Assembly: GCF_902459525.1 (NCBI RefSeq)
Contig: NZ_LR699166.1
Coordinates: 1-64,000 of the forward strand
Reading direction: 5' to 3'
DNA: 64,000 nucleotides
Source of the DNA: Sideroxydans sp. CL21
GTDB lineage: Bacteria > Pseudomonadota > Gammaproteobacteria > Burkholderiales > Gallionellaceae
Shown piece after piece: positions 37,714 to 46,543 of this stretch. The notes below the pieces were generated by a model. The model did no database searches. It saw only the letters and a program-made list of their open reading frames with translations, and was not told the origin of the DNA. Numbering within the stretch: position 1 is the first letter of the stretch; each line of letters opens with the position of its first letter. Both the position numbers and the translations under genes were made by a program.

Positions 37714-39756
37714 ATGAATCCATTGCTTGATATCTCCGGTCTGCCGCGTTTTGCGGAGATCAAACCCGAACATGTCACTCCCGCTGTCGATGAACTGCTG
37801 ACGCGTAACCGCGCGCTGACAGCAAAATTGCTGGCTGATGGTACTCAGCCAACTTGGGAGAATTTCATACAGCCGTTCGAGGATGCCAACGAGCATTTGT
37901 CCCGCGCCTGGGGGCAGGTCGGGCATCTCAACATGGTGATGAACGGCCCGGAATTGCGCGAGGTTTACAACGCGAACCTGCCCAAGGTCACCCAGTATTA
38001 TGCCGAGCTGTCGCAGAATCTTGCCCTCTATCAAAAATATAAAGCCATCCGCAACGGCGACGCCTACGCGGCATTGAACGCGGAGCAGCGGAAAGTCATC
38101 GAGAACGAACTGCGCGATTTCCGCCTGGGAGGAGCGGAGCTGCCGGAAGAGAAGAAGGCACGCTTCATGGCGATACAGGAAGAACTTTCCGAGTTGACCT
38201 CGAAATTCTCCGACAACCTGCTGGATGCGACCAATGCATACACCTGCGTGATCGCCGACGAAAAAGAAATCTCGGGCATTCCGGCAGACGAATGCCGGGT
38301 GGCCGCTGAAGCCGCGCAAGAGGCCGGCAAGAGCGGCTGGTTGTTCACGCTGAAAGCGCCTTCCTACGGCCCGGTGATGCAGTATGCCGACAACCGTTCT
38401 TTGCGTGAACGCTTGTACCGTGCATATACCACGCGTGCCAGCGAGCAATTGTCGGAGGGAAGCAATTTAGGTTGGGACAACACGCCGCTGATGTCGCAGA
38501 TATTGAAGCTGCGTGCGGAGTTGGCGCAGATGCTGGGTTTCGACAACTACGCGGAGTTTTCACTGGCAAGCAAGATGGCCGATACGTCGGCTCAAGTGTC
38601 CGAGTTCCTGCTCGAATTGGCACAACGCGCGAAGCCGTTTGCGCAAAATGACCTGAAAGAATTGCGTGAATTCGCCGCAGCCCGGCTCGGACTGGAAGAA
38701 TTGCAGGCCTGGGATGTCGGTTACGCGAGCGAGAAATTGCGCCAGCTGCGCTATGCGTTTTCCGAACAGGAAGTGAAACAGTACTTCCCCGAGGACGCCG
38801 TGCTGACAGGGCTCTTCGGCCTGGTGGAGACCTTGTTCGGGCTCGACATCAAACCATCTACGGCACCAACATGGCACGAGACCGTGCGTTTCTTCGATAT
38901 CTGTGACAACCAAGGCAAACTGGTCGGCCAGTTCTATCTCGACTTGTATGCGCGTGCCAGCAAACGCGGCGGCGCGTGGATGGACGATGCCATCACAAGG
39001 CGACGCACCGCCAGGGGCATCCAGACTCCGGTGGCCTACCTCAATTGCAACTTTGCTTCGCCGCTCGGGGGCAAGCCTGCGCTGTTCACACACGACGAAG
39101 TCATCACCCTGTTCCATGAGTTCGGTCACGGTCTGCACCATTTGCTGACGCAAGTGGAAGAACTGGGCGTGTCCGGTATCAACGGTGTGGAGTGGGATGC
39201 GGTCGAACTGCCCAGCCAGTTCATGGAGAATTTCTGCTGGGAGTGGGATGTGCTGCAAGGCATGACCCGGCACGGCGAAACGAAAGAAAAATTGCCGAGG
39301 GACTTGTTCGACAAGATGATCGCTGCGAAGAATTTCCAGAGTGGTCTGCAGATGCTGCGCCAGATAGAGTTCTCGCTGTTCGATCTGCGCATGCACAGCG
39401 ACTACGATGCGAATGGGAAGCAGACTGTGCAGCAGTTACTGGATGAAATACGGAAGGAGGTCGCCGTACTCATACCGCCCCCATTCAACCGCTTCCAGAA
39501 TAGCTTTGCACATATATTTTCCGGTGGTTATGCGGCGGGCTATTACAGTTACAAGTGGGCGGAAGTATTGTCGGCAGATGCATACAGCCTGTTTGAAGAG
39601 AACGGAGTACTGGATGCGGCTACAGGCAGTCACTTCCGCGAACAGATACTGGCGGTGGGCGGCAGCCGCGACGCGATGGACTCATTCATCGCATTCCGCG
39701 GACGCGAACCCAGGATTGACGCGCTGTTGCGGCATAATGGCCTGGCAAGTGCTTAA
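37714..39756 (+). CDS. prlC: oligopeptidase A (M3 metallopeptidase)
   Basis: A 680-residue M3-family thimet-like oligopeptidase. The zinc motif HEFGH lies at residues 468-472 (LFHEFGHGLHHLL). FSGGYAAGYYSYKWAEVLSAD near the C-terminus is characteristic. It degrades short peptides and cleaved signal peptides in the cytosol. Starts 11 bases after pyrC'; an in-frame upstream ATG at 37672 overlaps pyrC' and is unlikely. Confidence 0.96.
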   Translation: MNPLLDISGLPRFAEIKPEHVTPAVDELLTRNRALTAKLLADGTQPTWENFIQPFEDANEHLSRAWGQVGHLNMVMNGPELREVYNANLPKVTQYYAELSQNLALYQKYKAIRNGDAYAALNAEQRKVIENELRDFRLGGAELPEEKKARFMAIQEELSELTSKFSDNLLDATNAYTCVIADEKEISGIPADECRVAAEAAQEAGKSGWLFTLKAPSYGPVMQYADNRSLRERLYRAYTTRASEQLSEGSNLGWDNTPLMSQILKLRAELAQMLGFDNYAEFSLASKMADTSAQVSEFLLELAQRAKPFAQNDLKELREFAAARLGLEELQAWDVGYASEKLRQLRYAFSEQEVKQYFPEDAVLTGLFGLVETLFGLDIKPSTAPTWHETVRFFDICDNQGKLVGQFYLDLYARASKRGGAWMDDAITRRRTARGIQTPVAYLNCNFASPLGGKPALFTHDEVITLFHEFGHGLHHLLTQVEELGVSGINGVEWDAVELPSQFMENFCWEWDVLQGMTRHGETKEKLPRDLFDKMIAAKNFQSGLQMLRQIEFSLFDLRMHSDYDANGKQTVQQLLDEIRKEVAVLIPPPFNRFQNSFAHIFSGGYAAGYYSYKWAEVLSADAYSLFEENGVLDAATGSHFREQILAVGGSRDAMDSFIAFRGREPRIDALLRHNGLASA

Positions 39757-39771
39757 GTCAAGGAGGGGATG

Positions 39772-40281
39772 ATGAGAAATGCATTTCTATTGATCTGTCT
39801 CGCGATGTTGGCGAACGTCCAGGCCGCTGACCTTTACCGGTCGATCGACAAGGATGGGAAAGTGCATTACAGCGACAGTCCGTTAATGGGCTCGGAGGAT
39901 GTGGAAAAGCTGAAGCTGGACAGTGAACCGGTACCCGATGAAAGCCTGCCTTATGAGACAAGGATCGCCATGCAGAATTTCCCGGTCACGCTATATTCCT
40001 TCCCCGATTGCGGCTCGATTTGCGCAGAAGCGCGCGATCTGCTGAACAAGCGCGGCATCCCGTTTACGGAAAAGAGCCTGGTAAAGAAGGAGGACATTGA
40101 CGCGTTCCACCTCGCATCCGGAAACAGCCTGTTGCCCGCAGCGACCATAGGCAAGACCTGGCTTAAAGGCTTTCTTGCCGAACAATGGAACAATGAACTG
40201 GATATTGCGGGTTATCCCAAAAGCGCGCCACCGACCTACCGTCCTCGTCCTGCCGCGTCGGCAGTTCAACCTGCGCAATGA
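39772..40281 (+). CDS. secreted DUF4124-glutaredoxin fusion protein
   Basis: A 169-residue protein with a signal peptide (MRNAFLLICLAMLANVQAA), then a DUF4124 domain (LYRSIDKDGKVHYSDSP) and a glutaredoxin-like domain from about residue 63 (VTLYSFPDCGSICAEARDLL). The cysteine motif is CxxxC, not CxxC. A disulfide or scaffold role is inferred. Two adjacent ATGs (39769 and 39772) follow GGAGG. Its end overlaps xthA by four bases. Confidence 0.85.
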   Translation: MRNAFLLICLAMLANVQAADLYRSIDKDGKVHYSDSPLMGSEDVEKLKLDSEPVPDESLPYETRIAMQNFPVTLYSFPDCGSICAEARDLLNKRGIPFTEKSLVKKEDIDAFHLASGNSLLPAATIGKTWLKGFLAEQWNNELDIAGYPKSAPPTYRPRPAASAVQPAQ

Positions 40282-41036
40282 AACTGGCAACCTGGAACGT
40301 CAACTCGCTCAAGGTGCGTTTGCCGCACCTGCTGGAATGGCTGGCGGTGAATCCGGTCGACGTAGTCTGCTTGCAGGAGACCAAGCAACAGGATGCGGAT
40401 TTCCCGCATGCCGAGTTGCAGGAAGCAGGCTATCACAGCGTTTTCAGCGGGCAGAAGACCTATAACGGTGTGGCGATTTTGAGCCGCGAACAGATCAGCG
40501 ATGTGCAGTATGGCATTCCGGATTTCGAGGATGAGCAGAAGCGCGTTATTGCAGCGACCGTCGGTGGCATACGCGTGGTGTGCGTGTATATCCCAAACGG
40601 CCAGGAGGTCGGCTCCGACAAGTACCAATACAAGCTCAAATGGCTGGGTGCGCTGACAGCCTGGCTGAAAGTCGAATTAGTCAGGTACCCCAAACTCGCC
40701 TTGCTGGGCGACTACAATATCGCGCCGGAAGACCGCGATGTGTACGATCCGGTCGCCTGGAAAGGCAATGTGCTGGTCAGCGAACCGGAACGTGCGGCGT
40801 TCCAGGGCATGCTGCAATTGGGCCTTGTCGATACTTTCCGCATGTTCGAGCAGGAAGAAAAAAGCTATTCATGGTGGGATTACCGCATGATGGCGTTTCG
40901 TCGCAACATGGGACTGCGCATCGACCATATCCTTGTCAGCTCAGGTCTGCAGTGCAAGGGATGTCATATCGACAAGGCACCGCGAAAATTGGAACGTCCG
41001 TCCGATCACACACCTGTGGTAGCGGAAGTCGCGTGA
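40278..41036 (+). CDS. xthA: exodeoxyribonuclease III
   Basis: A 252-residue EEP-superfamily AP endonuclease: MKLATWNVNSLKVRLPHL, CLQETKQQD, LGDYNIAPEDRDV, RIDHILVS and the terminal SDHTPVVAEV. All catalytic residues are present. It repairs abasic sites and 3' blocks. Overlaps the preceding gene by four bases and the following one by four (GTGA). Confidence 0.95.
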   Translation: MKLATWNVNSLKVRLPHLLEWLAVNPVDVVCLQETKQQDADFPHAELQEAGYHSVFSGQKTYNGVAILSREQISDVQYGIPDFEDEQKRVIAATVGGIRVVCVYIPNGQEVGSDKYQYKLKWLGALTAWLKVELVRYPKLALLGDYNIAPEDRDVYDPVAWKGNVLVSEPERAAFQGMLQLGLVDTFRMFEQEEKSYSWWDYRMMAFRRNMGLRIDHILVSSGLQCKGCHIDKAPRKLERPSDHTPVVAEVA

Positions 41037-41839
41037 AAAATTACTGGCTGCTGTCGCTGCTGTTGCTTGCGCATCCTGTCATAGCAGGAGAGCTGCCGCG
41101 CCCGGATCACATCGTCATTGTGATCGAAGAAAATAAATCGTTTACGCAGATCATCGGCAACCGGGAAGCGCCCTATATCAACGCGCTGGCCCAGCGCGGG
41201 ATGTTGTTCACGCAGTCCTACGGTGTGACGCACCCGAGTCAGCCTAATTACCTGGCCTTGTTCACCGGTTCGACCCGCGATATTGCCAGCGATGTCTGCC
41301 CGCTTGAACTCGGCGGCGACAATTTGGCCGCTGCGTTGCAGGCTAAAGGATCCAGCTTTGCCAGTTATGCGGAGTCGATGCCGGAAACCGGTTACGAAGG
41401 TTGCATGTACGGTGCGTACATGCGAAAACACAATCCGCTTGCCAACTGGAAAGAGCTGAAGCATCTCAATCAGCCCTACAGCGCGTTTCCACAACATTTC
41501 GAGAATCTTGCTACGGTTTCGCTGGTGATTCCGGATCAGCGCAACGACATGCACGATGGCAGCATCGCGCAGGGCGACGACTGGCTGAAACAACACATCG
41601 AACCCTATCTGCAATGGGCGATGGCGCACAACAGCCTGATGATCCTGACTTGGGACGAAGACGACGGCACTGCCAACAACCATATCGTAACCATCATGAT
41701 CGGTCCCATGGTCAGGCGCGGCAGCAACGCTCAGCGCATCAACCACTACAACATCCTGCGCACGATTTCAGAGATGTACAGCCTGCCAAGCCTGAATGAA
41801 AGTGCCCATGTCCAGCCGATCATCGGAGTGTGGCAATAA
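41033..41839 (+). CDS. secreted phosphoesterase (acid phosphatase-like)
   Basis: A 268-residue protein with a signal peptide (MKNYWLLSLLLLAHPVIA) and the AcpA/phosphoesterase pattern: HIVIVIEENKSFTQIIGN with metal-binding Glu-Asn, SYGVTHPSQPNYLALFTGST, and LMILTWDEDDGTANNHI. Probably periplasmic or secreted, hydrolysing phosphate esters. The start is GTG at 41033, one base into the last codon of xthA; the long upstream frame is an artefact. Confidence 0.86.
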   Translation: MKNYWLLSLLLLAHPVIAGELPRPDHIVIVIEENKSFTQIIGNREAPYINALAQRGMLFTQSYGVTHPSQPNYLALFTGSTRDIASDVCPLELGGDNLAAALQAKGSSFASYAESMPETGYEGCMYGAYMRKHNPLANWKELKHLNQPYSAFPQHFENLATVSLVIPDQRNDMHDGSIAQGDDWLKQHIEPYLQWAMAHNSLMILTWDEDDGTANNHIVTIMIGPMVRRGSNAQRINHYNILRTISEMYSLPSLNESAHVQPIIGVWQ

Positions 41840-41855
41840 CGGCTAAATCGTTGTT

Positions 41856-43256
41856 CTATTCGTTTGCGCTGTCCAGTCCCAATTCCTGAATCTTGCGCGT
41901 CAATGTATTGCGCCCCATGCCGAGCAATGTCGACGCGTCGATACGGCGCCCGCCGGTATGTTGCAAAGCCTGGGTAATGAGCGTGCTTTCGAATTGCTTG
42001 GTGAGGTTATCAAGGATATTGGGCTCGTTGCGTTGCAGGGCCAGCGCAACTTGCTGTGCAAGCGCAGTGCGCCAGTCCTGATTGAGCGTGGTGCTGGCGT
42101 GCGTGTCACGCCATTCCGCGGGAAGGTCGGCGATTTCCACCGTACGAGTGGGTGTCATGACGGTGAGCCAGTGACACAGGTTTTCCAGCTGGCGCACATT
42201 GCCCGGGATATCCTGGGCAGCGAGGTAGTTCAGCGCGGCTTCGCTCAGGGTCTTTTGTTCCACACCCAGTTCTTTCGCACTCTTCTGCAGGAAATATTTT
42301 GCCAGCAAGGGGATGTCCTCGCGCCGTTCGCGCAGAGGGGGAAGGCGCAGGCGGATGACATTCAGGCGATGGAATAAGTCCTCGCGGAACAGGCCCTGCT
42401 TCACGCGCTCGTCCAGATTCTGGTGCGTGGCGGCGATGATGCGCACGTTGGCCTTGATCGGCTGATGTCCACCGACGCGATAAAAATTCCCGTCCGACAA
42501 AACACGTAACAAGCGGGTTTGCAGCTCGGCCGGCATATCGCCGATCTCATCGAGAAACAGCGTGCCGCCTTCGGCCTGTTCGAAACGTCCGTGCCGCGTG
42601 GTGGTTGCACCGGTGAATGCGCCGCGCTCGTGCCCGAACAGTTCGGATTCCAGCAGGTCCTTGGGAATGGCGGCGGTATTGATCGCGACGAAAGGTTTGT
42701 CCGCGCGCGGGCTGTGGCGGTGCAAAGCTTGTGCGACCAGTTCCTTGCCGGTGCCCGATTCGCCGTTGATGAGCACGGTGGCATTGGATTGGGCCAGGCG
42801 CCCAATGGCACGAAACACTTCCTGCATGGCGGGGGCATGGCCGAGGATGTCCGGAGCAGCCTGTGCGTCGTCCGATTGGGTGCTCTTGCGCAGGCTTTGC
42901 TCCAATGCGCGCCGTATCAGCTCGACCGCGTGATTCACATCGAAAGGTTTGGGCAGATATTCGAATGCGCCGCCCTGAAAAGCCGACACCGCACTTTCCA
43001 GGTCGGAATAGGCGGTCATGATGATGACGGGCAAATTCGGAAAATCGTTGCGAAGTTTCTGCAGCAATTCCAGTCCCGAGCTGCCGGGCATGCGGATGTC
43101 GCTGATCACCATCTGCGGCAGGTTGCCGGGAAGTTCTGCCAGTGCCTCGTCGGCGGAAGCAAAACTCTTGTATTCGATCTCTTCGCGCGCAAGCGCCTTT
43201 TCCAGCACCCAGCGGATTGAGCGGTCGTCGTCGATGATCCAGACAGGTTTGGTCAT
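41856..43256 (-). CDS. ntrC: nitrogen regulation response regulator NtrC
   Basis: A 466-residue sigma-54 activator: REC (VWIIDDDRSIRWVLEKAL, SDIRMPGSSGLELL), AAA+ domain with GESGTGKELVAQAL, GAFTGATTTRHGRFE (sigma-54 contact) and RLNVIRLRLPPLRERREDI, and a Fis-type helix-turn-helix at the end (DASTLLGMGRNTLTRKI). Its ATG overlaps the ntrB stop by four bases. Confidence 0.97.
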   Translation of the reverse strand: MTKPVWIIDDDRSIRWVLEKALAREEIEYKSFASADEALAELPGNLPQMVISDIRMPGSSGLELLQKLRNDFPNLPVIIMTAYSDLESAVSAFQGGAFEYLPKPFDVNHAVELIRRALEQSLRKSTQSDDAQAAPDILGHAPAMQEVFRAIGRLAQSNATVLINGESGTGKELVAQALHRHSPRADKPFVAINTAAIPKDLLESELFGHERGAFTGATTTRHGRFEQAEGGTLFLDEIGDMPAELQTRLLRVLSDGNFYRVGGHQPIKANVRIIAATHQNLDERVKQGLFREDLFHRLNVIRLRLPPLRERREDIPLLAKYFLQKSAKELGVEQKTLSEAALNYLAAQDIPGNVRQLENLCHWLTVMTPTRTVEIADLPAEWRDTHASTTLNQDWRTALAQQVALALQRNEPNILDNLTKQFESTLITQALQHTGGRRIDASTLLGMGRNTLTRKIQELGLDSANE

Positions 43257-44314
43257 GTTTGTTTCCCTAAATGTGTGAGCGGCAGTATCACGGTGAAGCA
43301 GGTACGTCCGGGTTCGCTTTCAAATTCAATACTGCCCTGGTGCTGGCTGACAAAATCCTGGGCCAGGGTAAGGCCAAGCCCGTGGCCGTCGGCGCGGCCT
43401 GATACCAGCGGGTAGAATATCTTGTCGCGCAAATGAGTGGGGATGCCGGGGCCGTTATCGATGATCTGCACCATCACAGCGAGGCGATGCAGTTTCTTCA
43501 TCAGGGTGACTTGGCGGGTGATACGTGTGCGCAACAGGATCTGCCCTTTTCCATGCATGGCCTGTGCCGCGTTACGCACGATGTTGAGTACAACCTGAAT
43601 GAGTTGTTCCTTGTCACCATGCAGTTCCGGCAGGCTCAGGTCATAATCGCGCTGGATAAGCAGCCCTTCGGGCAATTCGGCCAGCACTACACTGCGTACG
43701 CGTTCCAGAACTTCATGGATATTGAGCGCACTAAAATGGGGCGCGTGTTGCGGAGTGAGCAATTTTTCCATCAGGGAACGCAAACGATCGGCTTCCTGGA
43801 TGACCACCTGGGTATATTCGCGCAAGGCTGGCTTTTCCAGTTCCTGTTCCAGTAGCTGCGCCGCGCCGCGTATACCTCCCAGCGGGTTCTTGATCTCGTG
43901 CGCCAGATTGCGCAACAACAGCCGGTTGGCCTGGGTCTGATCCAGCATCTGTTCTTCGCGCGCCAATTTCAGCGGGCGGTCGATAGTGTGAAATTCCAGC
44001 AACAATGCGTAAGGGCTGAGCTGCAGCGGAGTGGCGGTACAGCTCAGGTGCAGTTTGTTCCCGGTAGCATGCGTGCTGAGTGTAAGTTCATGCTCGATGT
44101 GGCTGGCGTGGGTGGCAAGTGCGTACTGGATTGTTCCGAACAGTTGTTCGGTGGATGTAAAAGCATATTGCAGCGGATGACCGATCAGGTTGGTGTTGCT
44201 CAGTCCGAACAGATGTTCGGCAGCAGGGTTGATATAGGCGATACGCGACTGATCGTCCAGCAGGATGACTGCAGTGGAGAGATGTTCTAGCGAGGGAAGG
44301 TTAGCGGTTGACAT
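43253..44314 (-). CDS. ntrB: nitrogen regulation sensor kinase NtrB
   Basis: A 353-residue soluble histidine kinase. A PAS domain (AVILLDDQSRIAYINPAAEHLFGLS, residues about 12-36) precedes the phospho-His in NLAHEIKNPLGGIRG, and the ATPase has NIVRNAAQAM, DNGPGIP and ADGHGLGLTLAQDFV. No membrane segment. It phosphorylates NtrC under nitrogen limitation. Confidence 0.96.
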   Translation of the reverse strand: MSTANLPSLEHLSTAVILLDDQSRIAYINPAAEHLFGLSNTNLIGHPLQYAFTSTEQLFGTIQYALATHASHIEHELTLSTHATGNKLHLSCTATPLQLSPYALLLEFHTIDRPLKLAREEQMLDQTQANRLLLRNLAHEIKNPLGGIRGAAQLLEQELEKPALREYTQVVIQEADRLRSLMEKLLTPQHAPHFSALNIHEVLERVRSVVLAELPEGLLIQRDYDLSLPELHGDKEQLIQVVLNIVRNAAQAMHGKGQILLRTRITRQVTLMKKLHRLAVMVQIIDNGPGIPTHLRDKIFYPLVSGRADGHGLGLTLAQDFVSQHQGSIEFESEPGRTCFTVILPLTHLGKQT

Positions 44315-44351
44315 GACTAACTACAAAGCAGAAAACATGCCATGCAATTTG

Positions 44352-44828
44352 CTAATTGAGGTGGGAAAGTTCGGTTTTAAGCGCTTCGATATTTTTCTCG
44401 TGCGAGGTTACGTCTTCCTGCAAGTTATTCACTTTCTCTTGATATTTGGCGACATCGGGGGTCGGCTGCCCGTTCGCATCTTTGAACATTTCGGGAAAGT
44501 TCTGGCCTTCTTTCTGTTTGGCGCGAGCCTCCTCAAGCGCCTTCTCTTCGGTCGCCAATTCGTCTTCCAGTATTTTTCGGCGGGTGTTGTCGCGACGGTT
44601 CTGCGTTTCAGAATTTACGCGGAAATCGGATGAACCTTCACTGTTGCGCTGTTTCGGCGGCGGGGCCATGGTTGGCAGTGGTTCGAGGTGGAGTTTCTTT
44701 GCACCCTTGATGGGAACGCTCGAATAAGTAACATGACCATCTTCATCCACACGCTTGTAAATATCTGCATGGGCGCCAATAGCAAATGTCGCCGAGCAAC
44801 ACAAAACGAACAGATGACGTAGTTTCAT
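44352..44828 (-). CDS. secreted DUF4124 protein with coiled coil
   Basis: A 158-residue protein: signal peptide (MKLRHLFVLCCSATFAIGAHA), DUF4124 (IYKRVDEDGHVTYSSVP), a charged linker and a C-terminal coiled coil (EDELATEEKALEEARAKQKE, KVNNLQEDVTSHEKNIEAL). Periplasmic role unknown. It lies between glnA and ntrB on the same strand, so it may be part of the nitrogen-control unit or read through a terminator at 44893-44921. Confidence 0.85.
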   Translation of the reverse strand: MKLRHLFVLCCSATFAIGAHADIYKRVDEDGHVTYSSVPIKGAKKLHLEPLPTMAPPPKQRNSEGSSDFRVNSETQNRRDNTRRKILEDELATEEKALEEARAKQKEGQNFPEMFKDANGQPTPDVAKYQEKVNNLQEDVTSHEKNIEALKTELSHLN

Positions 44829-44892
44829 GGTTGTACCCGAGTTGCGATGAAGAGAGTATAGGTTAAGGTTCGCGCGCTGAGAAGACTGCCAT

Positions 44893-44921
44893 AAAAAGAA
44901 ACGGGGCCATGAAGGCCCCGT
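44893..44921 (-). terminator. terminator downstream of glnA
   Basis: ACGGGGCC (44901-44908) and GGCCCCGT (44914-44921) form an 8-bp GC-rich stem with a five-base loop. On the minus strand it is followed by TTCTTTTT (complement of 44893-44900). Immediately downstream of the glnA stop, it should reduce but may not abolish transcription into the DUF4124-ntrBC genes. Confidence 0.85.
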
Positions 44922-44943
44922 TCTTTATACCACAACCATAAAC

Positions 44944-46359
44944 TTACAGGCTGTAGTACATGTCGAATTCGACAGGGTGAGTCGTCATGCGGAAGCGGGT
45001 GACTTCTTCCATCTTCAAATCGATGTAGGCATCGATAAAGTCATTGGAGAAAACTCCGCCACGGGTCAGGAACTCGCGATCCTTGTCCAGGTATTCCAGG
45101 GCTTGCTCGAGGCTGGAACACACGGTTGGGATCTTTGCGTCCTCTTCCGGCGGCAAATCGTACAGGTTCTTGTCTGCCGGATCGCCGGGGTGGATCTTGT
45201 TCTGAACGCCATCCAGGCCGGCCATCATCAGAGCGGTGAAAGCCAGGTATGGGTTTGCAGTCGGATCCGGGAAGCGTGTTTCGATACGGCGTGCCTTGTC
45301 GCTTTGCACGTAAGGAATACGGATCGAAGCAGAACGGTTACGTGCTGAGTAGGCCAACTTCACCGGAGCTTCAAAACCGGGAACCAAGCGCTTGTAGGAG
45401 TTGGTGCCGGGGTTGGTGATTGCGTTCAGTGCACGGGCGTGTTTGATGATGCCGCCAATGTAGTACAACGCAAACTCGGACAGGCCGGCGTAACCATTGC
45501 CGGCAAACAGGTTCTTGCCGTCTTTCCAGATCGATTGGTGCACATGCATGCCGGAACCGTTGTCGCCGACGATGGGCTTAGGCATGAAGGTCGCTGTCTT
45601 GCCGTATTGGTGCGCGACGTTTTGCACAACGTACTTCAAAGTTTGCGTCCAGTCGGCACGTTTTACCAGCGTGCTGAACATGGTACCAATTTCACATTGT
45701 CCGGCAGTAGCCACTTCGTGGTGATGAACTTCGACCGGGATGCCGATTTCTTCCAGCGCAATAACCATGGCAGCGCGGATGTCGTTCAGGCTGTCTACAG
45801 GCGGGACAGGGAAATAACCGCCTTTGACTGTAGGACGGTGGCCGGTGTTGCCGCCATCAAAATCGTGACCGCTTGACCATGCAGCTTCTTCGGAATTGAT
45901 CTTGACGGAACAGCCGGACATGTCGACTTTCCATTGTACGGAGTCGAATATGAAGAACTCGGGTTCAGGGCCGAAGTAAGCGGCATCGCCGAGTCCGGAA
46001 GACTTCAGGTACGCTTCTGCGCGTTTGGCGATAGAGCGCGGGTCACGGTCATAGCCCTTGCCGTCCGATGGTTCGATCACGTCGCAAGACAGCACGATGG
46101 TGGGTTCGTCGAAAAACGGATCAACGTAGACAGAGTCGGGATCCGGCATCAACAGCATGTCGGAAGCCTGAATGCCTTTCCAGCCGGCGATGGAAGAACC
46201 ATCAAACGCGTGGCCTTCTTCAAATTTTTCCATACCGAAAGCGCTGATTGGCACACCAACGTGCTGTTCCTTACCACGGGTGTCAGTGAAACGAAAATCC
46301 ACGAATTTGATGCCTTGTTCTTTGACTAGCTTCAGAACGTCGGCGGCTGTTTTAGACAT
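44944..46359 (-). CDS. glnA: glutamine synthetase, type I
   Basis: A 471-residue GSI. GS signatures: [46 protein letters not shown]. The adenylylation-site region [10 protein letters not shown] contains the Tyr modified in enteric GS-I-beta, so activity is probably controlled by GlnE. The ATG at 46359 follows GGGAG and is the conserved start; an ATG six codons upstream is less likely. A sigma-54 promoter lies about 70 bases upstream. Confidence 0.98.
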   Translation of the reverse strand: MSKTAADVLKLVKEQGIKFVDFRFTDTRGKEQHVGVPISAFGMEKFEEGHAFDGSSIAGWKGIQASDMLLMPDPDSVYVDPFFDEPTIVLSCDVIEPSDGKGYDRDPRSIAKRAEAYLKSSGLGDAAYFGPEPEFFIFDSVQWKVDMSGCSVKINSEEAAWSSGHDFDGGNTGHRPTVKGGYFPVPPVDSLNDIRAAMVIALEEIGIPVEVHHHEVATAGQCEIGTMFSTLVKRADWTQTLKYVVQNVAHQYGKTATFMPKPIVGDNGSGMHVHQSIWKDGKNLFAGNGYAGLSEFALYYIGGIIKHARALNAITNPGTNSYKRLVPGFEAPVKLAYSARNRSASIRIPYVQSDKARRIETRFPDPTANPYLAFTALMMAGLDGVQNKIHPGDPADKNLYDLPPEEDAKIPTVCSSLEQALEYLDKDREFLTRGGVFSNDFIDAYIDLKMEEVTRFRMTTHPVEFDMYYSL

Positions 46360-46429
46360 ACTCGAATCTCCCAAGAAAAATTAAACGATACTTTTGAAAC
46401 AAAAAGGTTGGTACGACGGAACAGAAAGC

Positions 46430-46445
46430 AGCAGAAACCGTGCCA
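46430..46445 (-). promoter_or_regulatory. sigma-54 promoter of glnA
   Basis: On the minus strand, TGGCAC-GGTTT-CTGCT matches the -24/-12 consensus TGGCAC-N5-TTGCW with one mismatch and the exact 10-base spacing between GG and GC. It would start transcription near 46419, about 60 bases before the glnA ATG. NtrC, encoded in the same locus, is the expected activator. Confidence 0.75.
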
Positions 46446-46464
46446 TTAGCAAAATACTGCAAGA

Positions 46465-46477
46465 GGCACATTGTGCC
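46465..46477. promoter_or_regulatory. inverted repeat upstream of the glnA promoter
   Basis: GGCAC-ATT-GTGCC is a perfect palindrome about 50 bases upstream of the predicted start of glnA. It shares GCAC/GTGC half-sites with NtrC boxes but with shorter spacing, so assignment as an NtrC site is uncertain. Confidence 0.4.
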
Positions 46478-46507
46478 ATATTTGCCTGAGGGATGGGCAT
46501 GCAACTC

Positions 46508-46526
46508 GCGCCCACGAATGGGGCGC
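46508..46526. promoter_or_regulatory. candidate upstream activator site of glnA
   Basis: GCGCCC-ACGAATG-GGGCGC is a 6-bp inverted repeat with a seven-base spacer, centred about 98 bases upstream of the predicted transcription start, a typical place for an NtrC enhancer. It differs from the enteric consensus, and being close to the stop of the next gene it might instead be a terminator-like hairpin. Confidence 0.35.
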
Positions 46527-46543
46527 ATCCCAGCCGCTATGCA

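Noticed and set aside
46465-46490. TGGCAC...TTGC on the minus strand as a second sigma-54 promoter
   Set aside because: The GG to GC distance is five bases too long; the element at 46430-46445 has correct spacing.
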